From the NCBI GenBank assembly GCA_038227045.1, contig JBBRQD010000084.1, positions 1 to 25,286 on the forward strand: 25,286 nt of DNA. Direction: 5' to 3'. Shown here one piece after another: positions 20,001-25,000 of this stretch (position 1 is the stretch's first letter; each line of letters opens with the position of its first letter). Position numbers and translations under genes: made by a program. The notes under the pieces were generated by a model. That model was not told the origin of the DNA, did no database searches, and saw only the letters and a list, made by a program, of their open reading frames with translations. Source of the DNA: JANXLS01 sp038227045 (GTDB lineage Bacteria; Planctomycetota; SZUA-567; H5-PLA8).

Positions 20001-20597
20001 AATTATCTGGGTGTGACCTACCAGACAGCGCCGGAGGTCACCAACGCGCTGACCACCGCGGCAAACGGCGGGGCGGATTGGATCGTCTACATTGGCCATG
20101 GCAACGCGGTGGGTCTGGGCAATGCATCGCCGAAAATTCTGGATACGACTTCCGTTCAGGCCTGGATGGGCGACGTGGTGCTGCTGCAATCGACCTGCAC
20201 TGCGAATTGGATGGCGAAGAACGTCAATGATTACAAGAGCATCGCCATCCAGGCGTTGACTCAGCCGCAAGGTGGAATCAGCGCGAGCATCGGGACATCA
20301 ACCTACATGAATTCCGACTGCGCGGTGCCTTTCCTGACTCAGTTGATGAAAAACGCGGATGCCAGCGGTATGCGCTGGGGCAACGCGTTGATGAAAACGC
20401 AGCAATGGGCCGCGAGTCAAGGCCCGGGCTTCTACGCCGACCTCGCCGCAACCGAGCAGATCTTCGGCGACCCCGCGATGCCGGTCTTCTCGAAAAAACC
20501 CGCGACGGAGCAACCGCCAAACGGTACGCCACCACCTGGTCCTGGTCCTGGACCTGGGCCTATCGACTCGGCGACACCGGTGCCGGGAACGTTTTAG
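11049..20597 (+). CDS. giant exported multidomain protein with PATR repeats and C-terminal gingipain-like C25 peptidase
   Basis: The protein is 3182 residues. The signal peptide ends near AFA (31-33). In approximate order: F5/8 type C-like domain (35-205), three IPT/TIG domains (209-500), PA14 (512-670), another IPT-like domain (675-790), an autotransporter-associated beta-strand (PATR) block opening with FTWTGGANTSNWSDGANW, PATR repeats near 961, 1322, 1641, 1745 and 2025, a LamG-like domain (1363-1580), a DUF4082-like domain (1795-1963), an FN3-like stretch (LLEWNCLSEFQNAGFNIYRR, about 2249), and peptidase C25 (about 2803-3155). The peptidase keeps H3017 in YIGHGNA and C3050 in QSTCTANW, a spacing of 33 as in gingipains. 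The tail is Pro/Gly-rich, without a visible beta-barrel, T9SS CTD or PEP-CTERM. ATG 11049 has GGAG 6 nt upstream and is preferred to TTG 11037. It is likely a secreted or surface protease with sugar- or matrix-binding modules. Confidence 0.9.
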   Translation: MDRTIESGFHRSMLAVLWVALASLAALSENAFAANLAPIAATSQSNYGPRPPQNAIDGTGMIPNNPVTSASIAGNAPDGNMWLSNGNVNTWIAFDLGSMVTINGFHLWNYNEGGNFPGRGVKTCGIYTLNSMPAQNGPYSTFGGTLVQNMTFQIATGANNNPGNGDPGADYTFAGPVTTRYILMYVLSNFGTSDSYTGISEIRFNDVTATLTGVSPAGDVPGGGSTITLTGTGFQNNITAPFSITFGGVAGTSPTFVNATTYTVVAPAHALGTVDVVMTDANGVVNTLPSAFVYQANPPPGITSVSPALGPIGGGTTVTISGLNFRTGAKVTFGGTNGFNTSAPVTPTSISVNGKTIVVVSPAADPADASGPTAVTVTNIDNNTTGTLDSSFKYIAPAPTITGISGPSGFPNGAYNAVSAVTITGTGFSSNFATNLASQGKITLGGQTVIVNSVQDDQTLLGLVQPIAVGITNLTNDIVVTNPDGTSSAITAADRFTYNGLVPPDPDSNLQNKVFYRYYSNTSFGPTLPGYPNTTFPLNITPFSTGFASTMNFNNSNPFQPGVANNWAVEYAGMLNVPADGIYTFYLASDDTSVMRINSITAGSTIVCNANVSSATGTPIGLKAGLHRFNISYAEGVGGYNLAVQWSSGFFAREDIPPGNAAMTARGFYGEQPLVVTSAIPNPSGVLPEDGLDINTGNPTPITITGSGFGSYVNSVTILDATGLALSGGTFTNPGTPPNSFTVANSTTLNGFGAPANFYDGIAPVIVSTYSGQSVTLPGGLPNGLYYDTSAKTFTWTGGANTSNWSDGANWDKGRKPDLYSYVILTSAGMRPSNQDIAGGLPLTSITYNSGTPSFVLSGQPFNFITYPAAITIDPSSPSQTINANTIISVPTVISTGAGKKLTLLGNTSGTDVLTVSSGSTVQFGDFGGAATANGLVSINMVDNGSVIIADPFDQLYTGNLSGTGTLTVNSGGVLTLTGISTFSGGTTVTAGTLLIRTPFASNGRDPMGTGPVTLSGGLLRLAGQPGASTPIALAPSSFNFDLIAEAGATSPQTGTTGNYASWVYYEKGAPNTTQGLPVGNPPFTSVFNPLVKFQLAAYSSGVANGKNNNALIVNTGQTLTFTLATPASYQALQLLYNCSGSANFTATVNFSDASQTILTGGTTVPDWTQAGPIAITNVGLSQDYTTWSSFYANQLSMFEQDYALNLTDQTKMVVSIDLKANSGVPVFFALSGVPLVGGPALATQSYNNGLILTVDSTVDVVNSLNATLGGTLSTIGNHVLTLTGTNVSLTLGNGALKGNLTLAIPSAANQLTVGAIADATGVNSITKTGPGTLLFGGISTYGGATNVQGGTVRLGKNGVPAGSVLWLNAGDTAKMLPANAVAGSLITTWTDELSAANVTGSGGTYQPNVINGQAVIRFAGNQSLFNTTNYPAPTSVFVVERYTGGNNNRILSSKNNNWLLGMHGGQIDRYYYEGWVSGVGGNQMNGSAADTLPHMYEATISSSGSTASVFDSRFPTVKLRDSNTFGITGPNGIELNGWQNSSEFSNCDIAEVLIYPSVLNAATLAQVEAYLAEKYFGASLPGGLKGSLPVNTDLSLSPNTTFDVNGGTQTIGSLSSVDSTASVTLGTGTLTVGGTASTTFPGIISGVGGSFGKQGSYTLTLTGANTYTGNTTVGAGTGALKVGVVNAIPSGVGNGNVIVNGTLDLNGFNIGVNGLNGIGFVDNFAAGAVTFTVGNNNATGTFSGVIRNSVGAVSLVKTGSGVQSLQNASTYAGTTTIAAGTLRLITLQNSFQAYSIAAVAAASNQNHPGSLGYDFTVNRPVTITDLGFYQPTNAAFTAFTHNVFITNQTNTTTFATATVTSANTLSSGYRFALISPVTIPAGNYRIWGSRYSDGDFNTGFGNTVQPGPLDSGGGALTFGVGGVIAGYYDNNAGTFPTTQDNSNAANNTPYRYAAVSFKFNDPSVITGNGQLPTATALTIMNASTFDLNNINQTIGSLSATDASGNKVTLGTGTLTVGNSALTTFDGIISGVGGAVVKQGTGTLTLTGINTYNGTTTVSAGALAVNGSIVSVATATATGALRGTGSLLGAQTNSNASGAIWPGLALGGGLLLANETLTITGKYVPAAGSKLKIALKSPFQQKLLVTGQGASVVALSNVTLQLGITNGNNTFTILDVGANVITSSFAAISVNSTGQTAGVVTVTYQNLANATVTPSVGTPASKVLVAISGVVTPVTVDSFSASAQGAGVLLEWNCLSEFQNAGFNIYRRPVNGSDWSKINPALIAGRISSPDARTYRLYDWAAPGQYVYKLDSISIQGDAETYAQIAGPVDVGGNRATGALTSEGVAAAIASVDAANNTTVTQELSGKFAAAGNAQPNPTGNKNSGNDTDTQLTQNAAARAVAGSAGLTLNADGTLVRPATVKFIDIASGATAESSRAGEVATRSASASSGMNSMAAARWFSSSSANTSSTFNAAKVVYDKAGVLLIPQASLPAGININHLAVQREGRAIPALAVTSDGLLVFGQGYQDDYTAKDALFLRSTSGPTAAGQATHAQGLFASAQVANINSPAKVTVSYHDVYFDYNDAFRPYTFAPWFSSQYLTADASTGTTQSFTIDTPYASSSPATLTVNVWSLTQSATAAQDHALQVLVNGHPAGQAVWGGGNKMVQLTFNVPSGALKTGANQIDLVTPSLADVDSQIAFLHSITVAYTRTLDGSTPVTIYNTGTSNQLFELSDVPSANAWVVDARFPDRAALVPYEAQDQGDGTYKMRFTANGGGTGQYQVVPAGMENAPLSVTRRQVKPVKLTGVYLATGPSQFSAGIQPLLMQRAKEGLRGQFVDQEQIFDYYNYGRYGPAGIQNAVRATQPQYLLLLGRTTYDYKNYSGLNVDPLCPAFLVSTTFWAQATSDSMFGDLGRGYAEVAVGRLPVNNAAELSVAVKHILNYKGAPASGARIHAVADQADPLAANFPAQADTVSQSFPESVWQPNYLGVTYQTAPEVTNALTTAANGGADWIVYIGHGNAVGLGNASPKILDTTSVQAWMGDVVLLQSTCTANWMAKNVNDYKSIAIQALTQPQGGISASIGTSTYMNSDCAVPFLTQLMKNADASGMRWGNALMKTQQWAASQGPGFYADLAATEQIFGDPAMPVFSKKPATEQPPNGTPPPGPGPGPGPIDSATPVPGTF
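15841..16078 (+). repeat. PATR module, copy A (pairs with 16990-17229)
   Basis: This stretch codes for about 80 residues: TFDVNGGTQTIGSL, then TLGTGTLTVGG, then FPGIISGVGG, then TLTLTGANTYTGNTTVGAG. It is repeated in the same order 1.1 kb downstream within the same gene. The two copies are recognisably similar at protein level but diverged at DNA level, so the duplication is old. Confidence 0.75.
16990..17229 (+). repeat. PATR module, copy B (pairs with 15841-16078)
   Basis: It codes for TFDLNNINQTIGSL, TLGTGTLTVGN, FDGIISGVGG and TLTLTGINTYNGTTTVSAG in the same order as copy A. The segment between the copies holds another PATR repeat and the DUF4082-like domain. Confidence 0.75.
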
Positions 20598-20614
20598 TAA
20601 TTGATATGTAATAG

Positions 20615-20634
20615 AGCGATTCATGAGAATCGCT
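20615..20634 (+). terminator. perfect 8-bp hairpin after the giant gene (terminator-like, weak T tract)
   Basis: AGCGATTC (20615-20622) and GAATCGCT (20627-20634) pair perfectly around ATGA, 18 nt after the stop codon. The following bases (TCGGCTTAAAAAC) are not T-rich, so it may slow or protect the RNA rather than end it fully. The PqqD-like gene starts 46 nt later and could be read through. Confidence 0.45.
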
Positions 20635-20679
20635 TCGGCTTAAAAACTTATTGAATGCGGAAAGAGCGAGAGGATAAAA

Positions 20680-21078
20680 ATGGCCACCCAATGGAAGCGA
20701 TCGCACGATGTAGTCTGGGAAGAGCTGGACGGCGCCGTGCTGCTGGTGAACACCACTACGGGCATGCGCTGCCATTTAAACGCGGCAGCGGCGGCGGTCT
20801 GGAAATTATGCGACGGACGCCATAGCGTAAGCGAGTTGGCGGCGGCTGTGGCCAGATCGTGCGAAGAAGTATTGCGCGTGTGCCGCCAGTTAAGCGAGAT
20901 AGGCCTCCTATCCGGATCCCCGGCGCTGGCCGGATCAAGCGCTTTGTACAACGACTATTCATGCCTGCGAAATGGAGTGTCCGCGAATCTGGCAGGCGCG
21001 CCCGCTTTTACACTTTTAGGCTTGGGTGAAGGTCCGCGCAGAAGGCCTTCCCCGCGCGGAAACAGTGGACCGGGTTAA
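20680..21078 (+). CDS. PqqD-like protein (RiPP recognition element, RRE)
   Basis: The protein is 132 residues with GAGAGGA (20668-20674) before ATG. Residues 10-85 follow the PqqD pattern: VVWEELDGAVLLVNTTTG, then LNAAAAAVWKLCDG, then SVSELAAAV, then a last helix VLRVCRQLSEIGLL. In characterised systems this winged-helix fold binds the leader of a ribosomally made peptide and presents it to a modifying enzyme. No radical SAM enzyme or obvious precursor peptide is visible here, so the partner is unknown. Residues about 86-132 are an atypical extension ending in an Arg/Pro/Gly-rich tail over a DNA hairpin (21033-21060), which could reflect a frameshift or unrelated sequence. It follows the C25 peptidase gene by 82 bp on the same strand. 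Confidence 0.85.
   Translation: MATQWKRSHDVVWEELDGAVLLVNTTTGMRCHLNAAAAAVWKLCDGRHSVSELAAAVARSCEEVLRVCRQLSEIGLLSGSPALAGSSALYNDYSCLRNGVSANLAGAPAFTLLGLGEGPRRRPSPRGNSGPG
21033..21060 (+). repeat. inverted repeat at the 3' end of the PqqD-like gene
   Basis: TCCGCGC (21033-21039) pairs with GCGCGGA (21054-21060) and encloses the palindrome GAAGGCCTTC (21041-21050). It lies within the last codons of the reading frame, in the Arg/Pro-rich tail. No T tract follows. Confidence 0.6.
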
Positions 21079-21126
21079 CGCGATAAGCGCGAAGAGCAAA
21101 TCGCGTTTTAGTCCAAATATGCGTGC

Positions 21127-21152
21127 AAAAAAAAGAGCGCTAAATAGCGTTC
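21127..21152 (-). terminator. intrinsic terminator on the - strand
   Basis: On the - strand the order is GAACGCT, loop ATTT, AGCGCTC, then T8. The stem is 7 bp with one G-T pair (21135-21141 with 21146-21152) and the T tract is the A8 run at 21127-21134. This is a textbook rho-independent terminator. It begins at the stop codon of the small - strand ORF, supporting that ORF as transcribed. Confidence 0.75.
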
Positions 21153-21417
21153 ACGTATCCTTTCGAACGATTGCAAGGGCTTCCAAACGCACCCACACAT
21201 TCTTAGGTTTATCCGCTGATTTCATGGCAAGTCGTGTTTGCACACGCTCCTGATAAACTGCATCCAGTGCCATTATTTTTTCATTACCTTGGCGATCATC
21301 TTTTGGAAGTTGCAGGGGTTCGAATGGTTTTTGCAGGAAATCCAGGACGGTCGCGTTTTGCCGAATGGCGCCGATCAAAAAAGTCGGCCACACCAGCGAA
21401 AAAAGAATAAATCGCAT
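21151..21417 (-). CDS. small hypothetical protein with hydrophobic N-terminus
   Basis: The ORF is 88 codons. The N-terminus MRFILFSLVWPTFLIGAI looks like a membrane anchor or uncleaved signal, followed by a hydrophilic stretch (PLQLPKDDRQGNEK) and a charged C-terminus. I recognise no family. Support comes from context: an intrinsic terminator abuts its TGA, and no competing + strand gene is credible here. Against it, no clear ribosome binding site precedes the ATG (CAGTAACGGTTT). The 3' end of a tRNA-Gly fragment lies 19 bp upstream on the same strand. It could be a small envelope protein or the trimmed end of a longer gene. Confidence 0.45.
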   Translation of the reverse strand: MRFILFSLVWPTFLIGAIRQNATVLDFLQKPFEPLQLPKDDRQGNEKIMALDAVYQERVQTRLAMKSADKPKNVWVRLEALAIVRKDT

Positions 21418-21436
21418 AAACCGTTACTGCATAAAA

Positions 21437-21480
21437 AGCGGCCGACGGGCATCGAACCCGCGACCTTCGGCTTGGGAAGC
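21437..21480 (-). pseudogene. 3' half of tRNA-Gly(CCC), probable attachment-site scar
   Basis: Read on the - strand this gives anticodon loop TTCCCAA, 3' anticodon stem GCCGA, variable AGGTC, T arm GCGGG-TTCGATG-CCCGT, acceptor strand CGGCCGC and discriminator T, followed by TTTTT. Each part has canonical length. The 5' half is missing: upstream of the loop only two bases still pair with the anticodon stem, and no GCGGCCG acceptor strand is nearby. A break in the anticodon loop with an intact 3' half is the usual product of tyrosine-integrase insertion at a tRNA gene. It is not a functional tRNA. Confidence 0.75.
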
Positions 21481-22022
21481 GTTATTTCGCATTTTAGTTG
21501 GGTACATCCACCTCGTAAATTTTAGCGCAAACTCTCGCCAACACAAGCCTTAAACGCCAGCGATGAAATTCGCTTCCGCTGCCAACATGTGCCTAAGCGT
21601 GACCTAAAGCGCAACGGCGGTCGCCAAGGACCGCGCGGGTCAATAACACGAATTGCAGGGGCCGCCCGCAAGCCCCGTTCGTTCTTCGTCGAAAGCCGAA
21701 TTCCGCGGCCTGATCGTGGCTTTTGCGCTCCGATCTCCACGAGACACTTCAGTCCGGTCGGATTCGGTCCGACTGTCGGGGCGCACCGCTCCCAAATCGA
21801 CCCGCTCTTTATCGACCTCGAGTTTTGAGGCGTTTTGCTTTCAGACGATCAGAATGGCACCTGCCAGAGTGGTGGCTCTTGAACTTTCCAGAGTCAATAT
21901 AGATTTAGATTTCAAAATATGTTTTACAATTGCAATGGGTAGAATAAACTTCCCACTCTAAATAATGCCGTATAGAAACAATCGCCTATATGCAGCAAGC
22001 ACTTTTATAAACGGGGTATCCA
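21481..22022 (+). other. 542-bp intergenic region upstream of the Kelch/Ig-like gene
   Basis: I see no credible gene; the short open frames are rich in Arg, Pro and Ser and have no starts with ribosome sites. An imperfect hairpin lies at 21750-21775 (CAGTC/GACTG outer arms). The last 120 bp (about 21895-22015) turn AT-rich, with TTTACA at 21923 and TATAGA at 21971 but no well-spaced pair, and probably contain the promoter of the next gene. Confidence 0.5.
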
Positions 22023-25000
22023 ATGTTCACTCGACAATTCTGTGGCTCGTTTTGCGTCGTGTTGTTTTGCGGCATGCTAACCTTCTCGGCGTCGGCGGCG
22101 ACGCCTGCCCCGCCGTTTATTGTCGTTCATGACGGCGCGACGACGGCGGCGGCGGCGTTCACTCCGAATTACGCGTGGACGGCGACGACCACGACGGGCG
22201 CTCCGGCGGCTCGGCAGGCGCACACGGCCGTTTTTACGGGCGGGACTGGCAATGCGGTGACCGCCAATCGTACAATTATGTGGGGCGGCGCGACCGGCTC
22301 CGTCGCGGTCAACACGGGCGGCGTTTACAACCCGGCCACAGATTCGTGGACGGCCACGACGACCACGAGTGCTCCACCATTGAGGACGAATCATACGGCT
22401 GCTTGGACTGGAGCCACGGGCAATGCAGCCACTGCCAATCGAATGATCGTATGGGGTGGCGACGACAACAACAACAACTCGCTGAACACGGGTGGACGCT
22501 ATGATCCGTCGAACGATTCGTGGGTGCCGACGACGACCACCGGCGCGCCTGGGGTGCGCAGCTACCACGTGTCTGTCTGGACTGGCAACACGGGAAATGC
22601 GGCCACGGCCAACCGCATGATCGTATTCGGCGGGTATGATTCTGGATTCAATGCGGTGAACACCGGCGGCGTTTACGATCCCGCCTCGGACTCGTGGACA
22701 GCTACCACGACCACGAACGCGCCCAGCCCCCGCTGGAATTTTGCCGCTGTTTGGACCGGCAACACAGGCAATGCGGCCACAGAAAACAAAATGATCGTCT
22801 TTGGCGGCGAACCGACGGTCACGACCTCGGTCTTGACCGACGGCGGTATTTACGATCCCGCGAACAACACGTGGACCACATTGCCCGCGAATGCCACCGT
22901 CGGTGCCCGTGGCGCGCATTCGATGGTTTGGACGGGAAGCAAAATGATTGTTTTTGGTGGAGAGAGTGCGACGTTCACCGTCAACTCCAACATCGGAGCA
23001 GTCTATGACTATGCAGGCAACACATGGACAGCATTGCCAAGCACGGGTGCACCCGGCGGTCGTCTCAACCACACCACCGTGTGGACCGGTGAACGCATGA
23101 TCGTCTTTGGCGGTTTTATCTCCGACAATTCGCGGCCGAACATCCCGTTCGCTTATGATCCGGTGGGCGATGCATGGAGCACCTTGACAAGCACCGGGGC
23201 ACCTGCCGGCCGTGTGCAGCATACGGGAATCTGGGGATCGCCCAACATGGTCGTGTTGGAAGGCAATAGCGCTGGTATTACTAACACCGGCGGTGTGCTT
23301 TCGACGGTGAACACGGTGGCTTTGGGATCTTCCGGCGTGGGCAGCCCACTGTCGCGAAGTTTCAACGCTGAAAACACGGGCGCGAGCAGTTTAACGGGAG
23401 TCGCGGTCACATTCAGCGGAGCGAATGCGTCCGATTTCTCGGTATTGTCCGCGCCGACGGGCACGATCGCGAACGGATCGAATTCCGCGTTTACGATCAA
23501 TTTCACACCGAGCGCAATCGGAGCGCGCACTGCCGTCATGTCGATCGCCAGCAGCGACCCGAACCGCTCGCCGTTCAACGTGAATTTGACGGGAACCGGC
23601 ACCAACGTCGCGCCGTCATCCTTCTCCGCTCAGACGCCGCCCAATAAAGGGGACGTCAACTTTGCCTACGCCGGGTACACCTACGTCGCCAACGGCTCGC
23701 CAGTGCCGACGTACGCGCTGGCGCCCACGAGCGGCATACTGCCGAATGGGCTGAACATTGTGTCGGCGACGGGAGTGTTGTCAGGCACGCCTACCGTGGC
23801 CGGCGCATTCCCGAACATTATTGTGCGCGCCAGTAACGTGGCCGGATTCTTCGATAGTACACCGGCGACGATCACGATTGCCCCGGCGCTGGCGATTGCG
23901 CCGGCTGCTCTTGCGCAAGCGACGGCGACGAAATCTACTAATCAAATTATCACAGTCAGCAACGGGACGACGCCGTACACGACGCTGAACGTCACGGCGT
24001 TCGCTGCCGGCACGACAGGTTTGACGGCTGCGGCCCTTACGGCGAATGCGGGTGCGGGTACCGTGACGTTAAGCGGCACGCCTACGGCGGCGGGCACGTG
24101 TACCTTCACGGTGAACGTGACCGACACGGTGGGCGCGACGCTCTCCAAAAATTATTCGTTGACGGTCAACGCGGCACTCAGCATCGCCCCGGCTGCTCTT
24201 GCGGGCGCGACGGCGGGGACGGCGACGAATCAAATCATGACGGTCAGTAACGGGACAACACCGTATACGACCTTGAACGTCACAGCGTTCACTGCCGGCA
24301 CGACGGGCTTGACGGCGGCGAATCTAACGGCGAATGCGGGCGCGGGAACCGTGACGCTCAGCGGCACTCCGACGGCAGCGGGCACGTGTACCTTTACGGT
24401 GAACGTGACTGACACGGCCGGTGCGACGCTGAGCAAGAATTACACGCTCACAGTCAACGCAGCGTTGAGCATCGCGCCGGCGGCGTTGGCGCAGGCGCAG
24501 GTCGGTCAGAACACGAATCAGGTCAGCACGGTCAGCAACGGAACGACGCCTTACACAACGTTGAACGTCACCGCATTCGCGGCGGGTGGAACGGGCCTGA
24601 CGGCGGCGAATCTGACGGCGAATGCGGGCGCGGGAACGGTGACGTTGAACGGCACGCCCACGGCTGCGGGAACGTGCACATTTACAGTGAATGTGACCGA
24701 CACGGCGGGCGCGACACTCTCCAAGAATTATTCACTGACGGTGGTCGCGATTAATATCACGCCCGCGAGTTTGCCGGGAGCGACGGCGGGCACGGCGTAC
24801 TCCCAGGTTCTGACTGTTAACGGCGCGGGTTTACCGCTGAACAGTTTGACGGTCACGGCGCTGGTGCCGGGAGCGACTGGGATTGTGGCTGGAAGCTTCA
24901 CGCCTAATTTGGCGACCGGAAAATTGACGATCAGCTTCACACCGGCGGCGGCGGGCGCGGCGACGTTCACGGTGAATGTTACCGATTCGACGAACGCCAC

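Noticed and set aside
19715..20230. A 171-codon + strand frame inside the C25 peptidase region
   Set aside because: It has no domain-like sequence and overlaps the peptidase frame, which carries the catalytic His and Cys motifs.
20500..20597. A sorting signal (T9SS CTD, PEP-CTERM or LPXTG) at the end of the giant protease
   Set aside because: The last 30 residues are a Pro/Gly-rich tail ending in PVPGTF, with no hydrophobic helix, Arg cluster or Ig-like CTD.
21238..21525. A + strand open frame with a PTGIEPATFGLGS-like peptide
   Set aside because: This peptide is the antisense translation of the tRNA-Gly T arm and anticodon arm, a known type of spurious protein. The tRNA fragment explains it.
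21481..22022. A group I intron or split tRNA that would supply the missing 5' half of tRNA-Gly
   Set aside because: No GCGGCCG acceptor strand, D arm or matching 5' anticodon stem is found upstream on the - strand.
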